A stretch of DNA of 11,703 nt from CAUUCX01 sp041844835 (GTDB lineage Bacteria; Bacillota; Clostridia; Peptostreptococcales; Anaerovoracaceae): assembly GCA_041844835.1 (NCBI GenBank), contig JBGZBU010000023.1, forward strand, positions 1-11,703, in the 5' to 3' direction. Under the pieces are notes generated by a model that made no database searches, was not told where the DNA came from, and was given only the letters and a program-made list of their open reading frames with translations. A program made the position numbers and the translations under genes. Below, piece after piece: positions 1 through 7,317 of the stretch. Every line of letters begins with the position of its first letter. Within the stretch, counting starts at the first letter, position 1.

Positions 1-1
1 A

Positions 2-145
2 ACGGAGATGTGCATGCCTGGAGACAACATTACGATGACTATTGAACTGATCACGCCTATTGCGATTGAAGAGGGACTGAGATTCGCGATCAGAGAGGGC
101 GGAAGAACGGTAGGCTCCGGCGTAGTAACCGAGATTCTCGGGTAA
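2..145 (+). CDS. tuf: Elongation factor Tu, C-terminal fragment
   Basis: This is the last 47 codons of an EF-Tu gene whose 5' part lies left of the window. The visible protein runs from CMPGDN through ELITPIAIEEGLRFAIREGG to GSGVVTEILG and stop, which is the conserved end of domain 3 of bacterial EF-Tu. EF-Tu is the GTPase that delivers aminoacyl-tRNA to the ribosome. In Firmicutes tuf usually closes the str operon (rpsL-rpsG-fusA-tuf), and the strong terminator that follows fits the end of such an operon. Nothing in the visible part is damaged. Confidence 0.97.
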   Translation, partial: TEMCMPGDNITMTIELITPIAIEEGLRFAIREGGRTVGSGVVTEILG

Positions 146-230
146 GCCTTTATAACAGGATTTACGAAGCAGGTTTGCGATGTAGGAGCCTGCGGAGAGC
201 AAATCTTCAAACTGAACGGAAAACAGACTT

Positions 231-270
231 AAAATCCCTGTTCGGCATGTGCCGGACAGGGATTTTTGTT
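231..270 (+). terminator. Rho-independent terminator after tuf, probably bidirectional
   Basis: Positions 231-246 pair with 251-266 in a 16-bp stem with one G-T wobble and a 4-base loop (ATGT). The right arm ends in TTTTT. The left arm begins with AAAA, so on the minus strand the hairpin ends in TTTT and can also stop the minus-strand SCIFF gene coming from the right. It lies between the two convergent stop codons. Confidence 0.93.
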
Positions 271-331
271 ATATCAGGGGAATAATTTGCGGGCAGTTAA
301 CAGCTCACTTTTGCTGCTTTGATTCGTTTTG

Positions 332-472
332 CTATTTTGATTCGCAAGTCTGATTCGCAATGCCGCATGAAGTTTTGCATGCTGACTGGCATGAAGTCTG
401 GCATTCACCGCATCCGCCCTTTGCTGCGCTCTCTTTAGGATTGTTCGTTGTGATTGTTTTAATGCCTTTCAT
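332..472 (-). CDS. scfA: SCIFF peptide (six cysteines in ~45 residues), ranthipeptide precursor
   Basis: Minus-strand ATG at 472-470, TAG at 334-332, 46 residues. The N-terminal leader is MKGIKTITTNNPKESAAKGG. The core follows from residue 21 and reads CGECQTSCQSACKTSC, then GIANQTCESK. Cysteines are at 21, 24, 28, 32, 36 and 43, the diagnostic SCIFF spacing. A GGAGG at 485-481 sits 8 nt before the ATG, and a TTGCTT-17-TATAAT promoter lies upstream. Known biology: SCIFF peptides are nearly universal in Clostridia, and a radical SAM/SPASM maturase, normally encoded next to them, installs Cys-to-Thr thioether links. Here no maturase is adjacent: downstream on this strand is only the shared terminator and then tuf on the opposite strand. 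The characterised acceptor position, one residue after the fifth Cys, is Gly37 rather than Thr. The mature peptide's function is unknown. Family call is very secure; activity is not. Confidence 0.95.
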   Translation of the reverse strand: MKGIKTITTNNPKESAAKGGCGECQTSCQSACKTSCGIANQTCESK

Positions 473-519
473 GTATATGACCTCCGTTTCTAACTGTTCT
501 CAATATTTACACTTCCTAA

Positions 520-548
520 ATTATATGAAAAATATGTGATAAAAGCAA
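520..548 (-). promoter_or_regulatory. Sigma-A promoter of the SCIFF gene
   Basis: On the minus strand TTGCTT (548-543) and TATAAT (525-520) are separated by exactly 17 bp. The expected start is near 513, giving a leader of about 40 nt before the SCIFF ATG at 472, with GGAGG inside it. The minus-strand orientation and the perfect -10 box support independent transcription of the peptide gene. Confidence 0.75.
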
Positions 549-602
549 GAGAAAATAAGATGAGCAGGATGTGACCGCGTATAGCATATTTCAATTGATT
601 TG

Positions 603-611
603 TGCTATAAT
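603..611 (+). promoter_or_regulatory. Extended -10 promoter for the DUF3160 lipoprotein gene
   Basis: TGCTATAAT is a perfect -10 box (606-611) with the TGn extension. No good -35 box lies 16-18 bp upstream, as expected for an extended -10 promoter. It diverges from the SCIFF promoter and lies about 75 nt ahead of the start at 688. Confidence 0.65.
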
Positions 612-687
612 GGCGGTGTGATATATGTTGTTAATTTTGCAATTATGCTGTTATTTTCAAAGGTTTGTTTTATTGGAGGAGGATAGT

Positions 688-2895
688 ATGAGATTCGGGA
701 AGAATGTAAAACTTATTGTAAGCAGCGTTCTCATAGTGATACTTGCAGCGCTCCCGCTCACTGCATGTGACAAGGGAGATGTCGCCTCAAAAGTTCCTGT
801 AATGCGCCCGTTCGGGACATATGAATTGGAGCCCGTAGAGATTGCCAAGGCAAAGGTGCCCGCATATAATTTGAAGCCCGATTTGTCCAATGTGAGTGAC
901 ATTGACAAATATGTTATCGGAGAAGATTTGAAGGCGGTATTGGCAAAAAATCATTTCGCGATTATTCCGGGCGGATATGATGAATTCTTTGAAATTTATG
1001 AGCAAAATCGCTATTCCAGCATGCCCAATTTCGTTACGGTTGATTCAATGCTGCATACATACCACTTATATTTTAACTACATCTTGAGAACCGTTGAAGA
1101 GGAAGAACTTTATCCGGAGTTGCTCAACATGAGCAAGCTGCTTGTAAATGCCGCTCGTGAGCAGCATAAGCAGCTTAAAGGTACTGAATGGGAAGCTGCG
1201 GCAAAGATGAATCTCGCGTTTTTCAGTGTCGGCGCGGCATTGCTCGACGACGATATAGAGATTGATCCGGCGGTTTACGATCAAGTGTCACGTGAATGCG
1301 AGCTGATCAATGAGCATGAAAAATTGACCTATTCCCCTGTAATGACATTCTGGACAAGGGGGGATAAAGAGGATATGACTCCCGAAGATTACACCCAATA
1401 CACACCGCGCGGCCATTATACGAAAAATAAGGAGCGCAGCAAATTTTTCAGGGCAATGATGTTTTATGGAAGACAGACATTCCGTTTCAGCAATGACGAT
1501 GAACTGCGTGCCGCAATACTGATGAGTTATGCACTCATGAATTCGGATGCGGTCACAAGCTGGCTGCCCGTGTATGAGACAACCGCATTTTTTTCCGGCA
1601 TATCCGACGATATCACTCCTTTTGAAGTCATGACATTGATCGAAAGCGTATACGGACAGGATCCTGACTACAAGGCTCTTGCGAAGGAAAACGCGGATAG
1701 TAAAAACTTCAAAAATGTGCGCAGTGAGCTGCAAAAGATGAACAGATCCAAGATAAATTCAATTCCTGTCTTTGATGAAGCAATACAGCCGGACAGAGAA
1801 AAAGTAACGGTAGGCATGCGCCTGATGGGACAGCGCTATACACTTGATGCGGATGTATTCCAGCGACTGGTCTATCGTGAAGTAAAGGAGAATGCGGCGG
1901 GGGATAAACGTATGCTGCCTAAGGCTCTCGACATCCCTGCGGCTATGGGCTCGGATACGGCACTTGATATACTCAAGAAAGAGGGCGAATTCGCGTATAA
2001 GAATTATGAAGAAAATATGACCGGCATGCGCAAAAAGATTTCCGAAATAAAGGAGAAAATCTGGCAGTCGAATTTATACTGGGGATGGCTTTATAATTTG
2101 AAGCCGCTCACGGAAGAGACCCCGGACGGATATCCCGAATTTATGAAAAGCAGAGCGTGGGCGCTTAAAAATCTGAACACATTTATCGGGAGCTGGACCG
2201 AGCTCAAGCATGATACCGTTTTATATTCCAAACAAGTCATAGCGGAAATGGGCGGTCCGCCTGAGCCGATGAAACCAGACGACAGAGGGTATGTGGAGCC
2301 GCAGCCCGAAATATACGCAAGATTGGCGGCGCTCAGCGGTATGACACGCACAGGTCTTAAAGAGCGTGATTTGCTGTCGGAAAATATCGAAGAGGCGCTT
2401 GAAAAACTTGAAAAAATGGCGTTGAAGCTGAAGAAAATTTCCGAAAAAGAACTTGCCGGAAAAGATCTGACCAAAGAGGAATATAAATTCATAAAAACAA
2501 TAGGCGGTGACCTTGAGCATATGTGGGCGGAAACCGTGGATTTGACTGACGATGATGAAAAAGAATATATATTGGCATATGAGCATCCGTCCGCGCTCAT
2601 AGTCGATATTGCCACGGGTGACGGCGAAGTTTTGCATGAGGCTACGGGCTTTGTCAAGCAAATAGTTGCGGTCGTGCCCGTTGCCGGCAAGTTAAAGCTG
2701 GTCTCCGGTCCGGTATTTTCCACATATGAATTTACAATGCCGGGAAGGCGACTTACGGATTCCGAGTGGGTTGACTGGATGCGATTCGGGGAGGATATTC
2801 CCGAGATGAGAAGCTGGCTGCGCGATATAGTTTTCAGCGGTGACGGTTTTCAGTTCTTCTTAAAATATGAAGACTACGAGGAATATGAAGAATAA
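688..2895 (+). CDS. DUF3160-family lipoprotein
   Basis: The product is a 735-residue predicted membrane-anchored lipoprotein. The start is placed at 688 because GGAGGAGG (675-682) precedes it at ideal distance and because translation from there gives a clean signal peptide: positive MRFGKNVK, a hydrophobic stretch, then the lipobox LTAC with Cys27. An in-frame ATG at 625 lacks a comparable site. The mature protein matches the DUF3160 family: a conserved block around residues 112-140 with NFVTVDSMLHTYH, a central region with LYNLKPLTEE and SWTELKHDT, and a C-terminal RRLTDSEWVDWMRFGED block before an acidic tail. DUF3160 proteins are large secreted or surface proteins of Clostridia and some archaea with no established activity. 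The HTYH pair (His123, His126) in the conserved block could be functional, which is inference. The next gene follows after 24 nt and is probably cotranscribed. Confidence 0.85.
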   Translation: MRFGKNVKLIVSSVLIVILAALPLTACDKGDVASKVPVMRPFGTYELEPVEIAKAKVPAYNLKPDLSNVSDIDKYVIGEDLKAVLAKNHFAIIPGGYDEFFEIYEQNRYSSMPNFVTVDSMLHTYHLYFNYILRTVEEEELYPELLNMSKLLVNAAREQHKQLKGTEWEAAAKMNLAFFSVGAALLDDDIEIDPAVYDQVSRECELINEHEKLTYSPVMTFWTRGDKEDMTPEDYTQYTPRGHYTKNKERSKFFRAMMFYGRQTFRFSNDDELRAAILMSYALMNSDAVTSWLPVYETTAFFSGISDDITPFEVMTLIESVYGQDPDYKALAKENADSKNFKNVRSELQKMNRSKINSIPVFDEAIQPDREKVTVGMRLMGQRYTLDADVFQRLVYREVKENAAGDKRMLPKALDIPAAMGSDTALDILKKEGEFAYKNYEENMTGMRKKISEIKEKIWQSNLYWGWLYNLKPLTEETPDGYPEFMKSRAWALKNLNTFIGSWTELKHDTVLYSKQVIAEMGGPPEPMKPDDRGYVEPQPEIYARLAALSGMTRTGLKERDLLSENIEEALEKLEKMALKLKKISEKELAGKDLTKEEYKFIKTIGGDLEHMWAETVDLTDDDEKEYILAYEHPSALIVDIATGDGEVLHEATGFVKQIVAVVPVAGKLKLVSGPVFSTYEFTMPGRRLTDSEWVDWMRFGEDIPEMRSWLRDIVFSGDGFQFFLKYEDYEEYEE

Positions 2896-2919
2896 TAACG
2901 GAAGTGGTAATTAAGAAAA

Positions 2920-3606
2920 ATGTTTATTAACAGATCTTTCTTGATTGTTTTCGTTTCCTGCGCTATGCTTGTGCTCCCGAACGCTTTGTCGGGAGCACAT
3001 ATTGCTTGCGCTTACTCCGCTTCGAATGAACCCGATTTTACAGTGGGCTCTAAGCATAACAATGTCAGGGGAATGCTGCAATATATGGCGTATAGTGTCG
3101 AATGCGCTCTTGTACGATGCGCTGCGGAGAACGCCGGCGCAGTCGGGTATAAGCTGGAAAAGAAAGGTTCGGCGGAAGTTTTGCTGAAAAACGGCGTGCT
3201 TACCACGGCAATAAAGAATGCGGGCGGCTCAACAGTTTCAACGTTCAAAACGAAAAGGAATCACTATATTTGTGATTTTTTACTCGCGGATATTGATGAT
3301 GACGGCAATCCCGAGCTTTTGATGTCGCTTTGGAAACGCGGCAGTTTCGGTCGCGATCGTCCGTCATGGGTCGATGAACACGTGCAAAGCGATGATGAAA
3401 TAAGTTCGCATTTTTTTATATATGCGATGCGCGGCGGAGCATGGCATGCGATTTGGTGTTCATCTGAAGTAAAGCCGCCGATCAGCAAAATAGCCGCGTG
3501 CGTCGTGGAAGAGCACGGCAAAATTCGCGAGGCGGTTACAATCACGCGCAGCAACGGCAGCAGCGTCGTTTGGGTGTGGCGAGGCTGGGGAATAAAAGCC
3601 CTGTAA
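2920..3606 (+). CDS. Secreted protein with an Asp-rich FG-GAP/EF-hand-like loop
   Basis: The protein has 228 residues. The first ~30 form a signal peptide (MFINRSFLIVFVSCAMLVLP, then ALSGAHIACA), so it is probably exported. A Cys lies near the end of the hydrophobic region, but its context (HIAC) is a poor lipobox. At residues 124-133 DIDDDGNPEL matches the calcium-binding type loop of FG-GAP/VCBS and EF-hand-like repeats, here as a single copy. The C-terminal part, rich in Trp and beta-prone, ends VWVWRGWGIKAL. The start has only a weak upstream purine stretch (around 2899-2907), fitting translation linked to the gene before it. The neighbour is a DUF3160 lipoprotein, so a shared envelope role is plausible but unproven. 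I cannot assign a named family beyond the loop. Confidence 0.7.
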   Translation: MFINRSFLIVFVSCAMLVLPNALSGAHIACAYSASNEPDFTVGSKHNNVRGMLQYMAYSVECALVRCAAENAGAVGYKLEKKGSAEVLLKNGVLTTAIKNAGGSTVSTFKTKRNHYICDFLLADIDDDGNPELLMSLWKRGSFGRDRPSWVDEHVQSDDEISSHFFIYAMRGGAWHAIWCSSEVKPPISKIAACVVEEHGKIREAVTITRSNGSSVVWVWRGWGIKAL

Positions 3607-3645
3607 AATCAGTAGATAAAAAATTACAAGGCGATCAAAAAAAAC

Positions 3646-3674
3646 TGGAGTTAATACGAAAATTGTAGTATACT
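3646..3674 (+). promoter_or_regulatory. Possible promoter of the fnt-guaB-guaA cluster
   Basis: In the 171-nt gap before the channel gene, TATACT (3669-3674) is a good -10 box. The only spaced -35 candidate is TGGAGT (3646-3651), which matches the consensus at three positions with a 17-bp spacer. A 5-bp AT-rich hairpin (ATACT/AGTAT) with a T-run overlaps it and could weakly terminate upstream transcription. No known purine or other riboswitch pattern was recognised in this gap. Confidence 0.35.
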
Positions 3675-3777
3675 TTTACAGTATTTTTTATTGCACCGCG
3701 TGCGCGTATTACGGATTCCGCGCAAAATTTTGTCGCATCGTGATTCGACAGAATTTCAAAAAGGATGGTATGTGCTT

Positions 3778-4587
3778 ATGGAAATCGGAAACACTAAGGA
3801 TATGCTTGCAAACTACGATGGCATTGCTATTTCAAAGGCTGGGAACAGCTTGAAAAAAGCAATGCTTTTAGGTTTTTTAGCGGGGATGTTTATATCGCTC
3901 GGCGCGGTTGGATTTATAACCGCGACGGCAGCGGCGGGATCTTATTTCGGGCGTATAGTGGGTGCTATGGTTTTTCCGGCGGGCTTAATTATGGTAGTGC
4001 TCGTGGGCGCCGAACTGTTCACGGGTAATGTGCTCATGCTTATTTCAGTGCGCTGTGGAAAGTTGAAATTCAGCGAAATGCTGCGTTCATGGGCGGTGGT
4101 ATATATCGCGAATTTTTGCGGCGCTCTTTTCGTTGCGGTGGTCATGAGTTTCAGCGGGCAGTTTAACGGTTTTGACGGAGAGATAGCTCGCATGACAATG
4201 GTGATTGCCTCCGCAAAGACAGGGATTCCTTTTCTAAAGGCGTTCCTGCTGGGAGTATTGTGTAATTTCCTCGTTTGCGTGGGAGTATGGATTTCCTTGC
4301 TCGGCAGAAGGATGATCGATAAGATCGCAGGGATGTTCTTTCCCATTATGTTGTTTGTGCTCTGCGGTTTTGAGCATTCCATTGCGAATATGTATTTCAT
4401 TCCGGCGGGGATATTTGCGAAGATGAATGCGGATTATTCCGGCGTGCTTTCCGGCGTTTGCGGAATAGACGGTCTTGATTGGACAGGATTTGCGGGCAAT
4501 ATTATTCCGGTGACTTTAGGTAATATTATCGGCGGCGCTTTGATTTTCGGATTGACGCTTGCCGCTGCGCATAGAGTAAAAGAGTAA
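3778..4587 (+). CDS. Formate/nitrite transporter family channel
   Basis: This is a 269-residue inner-membrane channel of the FNT family (FocA/NirC/HSC type), pentamers that pass formate, nitrite or hydrosulfide with protons. The start at 3778 is chosen because AAGGATGG (3761-3768) precedes it correctly and the product then has normal FNT length; the extension back to 3691 reads unlike any FNT N-terminus. Family marks: GAELFTGN with residues 79-84, LCNFLVCVGVW in the middle, and GFEHSIANMYFIPAG with His200, the pore histidine position of the family. Six hydrophobic helices can be traced. Substrate cannot be read from sequence, but formate is the likeliest in a fermentative anaerobe and would suit the purine genes downstream, since formate feeds 10-formyl-tetrahydrofolate. 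The next gene begins 13 nt later. Confidence 0.93.
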   Translation: MEIGNTKDMLANYDGIAISKAGNSLKKAMLLGFLAGMFISLGAVGFITATAAAGSYFGRIVGAMVFPAGLIMVVLVGAELFTGNVLMLISVRCGKLKFSEMLRSWAVVYIANFCGALFVAVVMSFSGQFNGFDGEIARMTMVIASAKTGIPFLKAFLLGVLCNFLVCVGVWISLLGRRMIDKIAGMFFPIMLFVLCGFEHSIANMYFIPAGIFAKMNADYSGVLSGVCGIDGLDWTGFAGNIIPVTLGNIIGGALIFGLTLAAAHRVKE

Positions 4588-4600
4588 AGGAGAAGTTATT

Positions 4601-5794
4601 ATGGGAAGAGTAGTTGGAACTGTGACCAGGGGGTTGCGTACTCCTATCATCAAAGAGGGCGATGATATCAAGCGTATCGTGATAGATACCGTGCTTGGTG
4701 CCGAGAAAGCCGGAGAGTTCAAAATAGACGATAGAGATATAATTGCAGTTACGGAAGCGGTAGTTGCAAGGGCGCAGGGAAACTACGCAAATGTGGAACA
4801 GATCGCATCTGATGTTCGCGCAAAACTGGGAGGCGGCACAATCGGCGTTGTATTTCCGATTTTGAGCAGAAATCGTTTCGCGACATGCCTTGCGGGAATT
4901 GCAAAGGCGGCGGAGAAACTGGTGATCATGCTCAGCTATCCCAGCGACGAAGTGGGCAATCATCTGGTCGATATAGATGAGCTCGATGCAGCTGGCGTAA
5001 ACCCGTATACGGATCTTCTTACGCAAGGCGAATTTGAGGAGAGATTCGGCAAATCGCGGCATCCTTTTACGGAGATGGATTATTTGGGATATTATCGCGA
5101 TATCGTTAAAGCAGCCGGTGCGGATGTGGAGATCCTGCTTTGCAATGATCCCCGCAAAATTGCCAAATATGCGGATTCCGTGATTGCATGCGATATCCAT
5201 ACGAGGGCGAGGACAAAGAGACTTCTAAAATCCGGTGGAGTTGCGAAAGTTCTCGGCCTTGACGATATTATGACTTCAGCCGTTGACGGCAGCGGCTACA
5301 ACGAGCAGTACGGTTTGCTCGGTTCAAACAAGGCAACGGATGAAATGGTAAAATTGTTCCCGACGGGGTGCCAAGAGTTTGTAGAGTCGATTCAGTCCGA
5401 GATCTTCAGTGCAACCGGAAAAACGGTTGAAGTTATGGTCTATGGAGACGGGGCATTCAAGGATCCCGTCGGAAAAATCTGGGAACTTGCCGACCCCGTT
5501 GTTTCTCCCGGCTTTACAAAGGGGCTTTTGGGACAGCCGAACGAGCTTAAGATAAAATACCTTGCAGATAATGATTTTAAAGATCTTAAAGGTGAAGAGC
5601 TCACCGCGGCAATCAGCAGCAGAATTAAGGAAAAGAAATCCGAGGCTATGGGCGACGCCATGGAAGCGCAGGGAACTACCCCTCGTCGTCTGACTGATTT
5701 GATCGGTTCACTTTGCGATCTGACTTCAGGCAGCGGCGATAAGGGGACGCCGGTTGTGTATATTCAGGGGTATTTTGATAATTATTCATCATAG
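4601..5794 (+). CDS. CofE-like protein (coenzyme F420-0:gamma-glutamyl ligase family), long clostridial type
   Basis: This 397-residue protein has AAAGGAG just before its ATG. It belongs to the F420 ligase (CofE-like) family: an N-terminal part with DIIAVTEAVVARAQGN (around residues 43-60) and GVVFPILSRNRFA, then GSGYNEQYGLLGSNKATDE, MVYGDGAFKDPVGKIWELAD and the C-terminal TTPRRLTDLIGSLCDLTSGSG. Archaeal and actinobacterial CofE adds glutamates to F420-0 using GTP and a divalent metal. Clostridia generally lack F420, and this longer form does not show the short-type GxPWRxG pattern, so the substrate is unknown. It is usually annotated by similarity only. The gene sits between a formate channel and IMP dehydrogenase, 13 nt after the first and 12 nt before the second, indicating one operon with GTP synthesis genes. 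Family call secure, function open. Confidence 0.85.
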   Translation: MGRVVGTVTRGLRTPIIKEGDDIKRIVIDTVLGAEKAGEFKIDDRDIIAVTEAVVARAQGNYANVEQIASDVRAKLGGGTIGVVFPILSRNRFATCLAGIAKAAEKLVIMLSYPSDEVGNHLVDIDELDAAGVNPYTDLLTQGEFEERFGKSRHPFTEMDYLGYYRDIVKAAGADVEILLCNDPRKIAKYADSVIACDIHTRARTKRLLKSGGVAKVLGLDDIMTSAVDGSGYNEQYGLLGSNKATDEMVKLFPTGCQEFVESIQSEIFSATGKTVEVMVYGDGAFKDPVGKIWELADPVVSPGFTKGLLGQPNELKIKYLADNDFKDLKGEELTAAISSRIKEKKSEAMGDAMEAQGTTPRRLTDLIGSLCDLTSGSGDKGTPVVYIQGYFDNYSS

Positions 5795-5806
5795 GAAGGA
5801 GGCAAA

Positions 5807-7312
5807 ATGGCTGTTTTTTTTAATGAACCATCGAGAACTTTCAGTGAGTATCTGCTCGTACCGGGCTATTCTTCAACGGAGTGTACAATCGACAATGTGA
5901 GCCTTAAAACGCCGGTTGTGAAATTCAAAAAAGGCGAGAGTCCGTCGTTATCGATGAATATACCGCTGGTTTCGGCTATCATGCAGTCGGTTTCGGACGA
6001 TCGCATGGCGATAGCTCTTGCAAAAGAGGGCGGGATTTCGTTTATCTTTGCGTCGCAGAGCATTGAATCGCAGGCGGAGATGATAAGGCGCGTGAAAAGT
6101 CACAAGGCGGGCTTCGTTACCAGCGATTCAAATGTTCGTCCGGATCAGACACTTGCCGATATCCTGGCGCTTAAAAAGAAATCCGGGCATTCCACTGTCG
6201 CCGTGACGGATGACGGCACCGCGCAGGGCAGAATGGTGGGGCTTGTGACATCGCGTGATTATCGTGTAAGCAGGCTGGATCCCGACACGAAGGTGGCGGA
6301 TTTTATGACTCCGCTTGAAGATATCATTTATGCCGAAGACGGCGTTACATTATCAGAGGCAAATGATATGCTTTGGGAGCACAAGCTCAATGCACTGCCG
6401 ATTATTGACCGTGATGGCAGGTTGACGCATTTTGTGTTCAGAAAGGATTACGATTCGCACAAGGAGAATAAAAATGAGATTTTGGATGAACATAAGCGCT
6501 ATATTGTCGGTGCGGGCATCAATACGCGCGACTATGCAGAACGTGTCCCGGCTCTCGTAGAGGCGGGAGCGGATGTTTTATGTATTGATTCATCCGAGGG
6601 TTTCTCCGAATGGCAAAAAAATACGATTGAATACATACGTGAAAAATATGGCGACGATGTCAAAGTGGGCGCCGGCAATGTAGTGGACAAGGAAGGATTT
6701 TTGTATCTTGCAGAGGCAGGCGCCGATTTTGTGAAAGTTGGTATCGGCGGCGGATCAATCTGCATAACTCGTGAAACCAAAGGCATCGGACGCGGGCAGG
6801 CTTCAGCGCTTATAGACGTGACCGAGGCTCGCAATGAATATTTCGAGCGGACGGGGATATATGTGCCGATATGCTCCGATGGCGGGATCGTTTACGATTA
6901 TCACATGACGCTTGCGCTTGCCATGGGCGCCGATTTCATCATGCAGGGCAGGTATTTCGCCCGTTTTGACGAATCTCCGACCAATAAATTGAGCCTGAAC
7001 GGAACATACGTAAAGGAGTATTGGGGCGAAGGTTCAAATCGTGCCCGCAATTGGCAGCGTTACGATCAGGGCGGCGAGGCATCCCTGAAATTTGAAGAGG
7101 GCGTCGACTCATATGTGCCGTACGCGGGATCACTTAAAGATAACGTTCAGCTTTCTCTTGCAAAGGTAAAGGCGACCATGTGCAATTGCGGTGCGCTTTC
7201 CATTTCGGAATTACAGCAGAAAGCAAAACTCACGGTTGTCTCCGCGACCAGCATAGTTGAGGGCGGCGCACATGATGTAATTCTTAAAGACACATCCACG
7301 AATGTGAGGTAG
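5807..7312 (+). CDS. guaB: IMP dehydrogenase, Tritrichomonas-like type
   Basis: Oxidises IMP to XMP with NAD+, the committed step to guanine nucleotides. The 501-residue protein starts 12 nt after the CofE-like gene, behind GGAAGGAGG. Order: N-terminal barrel half with IPLVSAIMQSVS, two CBS domains (about residues 100-225), then the catalytic half. The active-site loop GIGGGSICITR carries Cys319, and the flap holds WQRYD with Arg418 and Tyr419. These numbers equal those I recall for Tritrichomonas foetus IMPDH (503 residues), and runs such as ICSDGGIVYDYHMTLALAMG and STMCNCGAL-like segments match it closely. Lys310 and Glu431, which in T. foetus replace human Arg322 and Gln441 and explain mycophenolic acid resistance, are both present, so resistance is predicted. 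Standard bacterial GuaB has GIGPGSICTT and a different flap region. The following gene overlaps its ribosome binding region with this gene's end. Confidence 0.97.
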   Translation: MAVFFNEPSRTFSEYLLVPGYSSTECTIDNVSLKTPVVKFKKGESPSLSMNIPLVSAIMQSVSDDRMAIALAKEGGISFIFASQSIESQAEMIRRVKSHKAGFVTSDSNVRPDQTLADILALKKKSGHSTVAVTDDGTAQGRMVGLVTSRDYRVSRLDPDTKVADFMTPLEDIIYAEDGVTLSEANDMLWEHKLNALPIIDRDGRLTHFVFRKDYDSHKENKNEILDEHKRYIVGAGINTRDYAERVPALVEAGADVLCIDSSEGFSEWQKNTIEYIREKYGDDVKVGAGNVVDKEGFLYLAEAGADFVKVGIGGGSICITRETKGIGRGQASALIDVTEARNEYFERTGIYVPICSDGGIVYDYHMTLALAMGADFIMQGRYFARFDESPTNKLSLNGTYVKEYWGEGSNRARNWQRYDQGGEASLKFEEGVDSYVPYAGSLKDNVQLSLAKVKATMCNCGALSISELQQKAKLTVVSATSIVEGGAHDVILKDTSTNVR

Positions 7313-7317
7313 GCGGC

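Noticed and set aside
336..410. Short repeated words (GCATGAAGT, TGATTCG) suggesting a small repeat array.
   Set aside because: They are explained by repeated Ser-Cys and Cys-Gln codons of the SCIFF peptide on the minus strand; there are no spacers or regular units.
625..687. In-frame ATG at 625 as start of the DUF3160 gene.
   Set aside because: It lacks a good ribosome binding site and would spoil the signal peptide; ATG 688 has GGAGGAGG and gives a clean lipoprotein leader.
2091..2723. Long minus-strand reading frame opposite the DUF3160 gene.
   Set aside because: Ser/Phe-rich low-complexity product, no ribosome binding site, fully antisense to a convincing gene.
3691..3777. N-terminal extension of the formate/nitrite channel.
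   Set aside because: The extension is basic and unlike FNT N-termini, while the start at 3778 has a proper ribosome binding site.
3607..3777. Purine or guanine riboswitch ahead of the guanine nucleotide cluster.
   Set aside because: No conserved purine-aptamer core or long paired leader was seen in this short AT-rich gap.
4526..5200. 224-residue minus-strand reading frame opposite the CofE-like gene.
   Set aside because: Antisense mirror of a well-conserved coding frame, with no recognisable domain or ribosome binding site.
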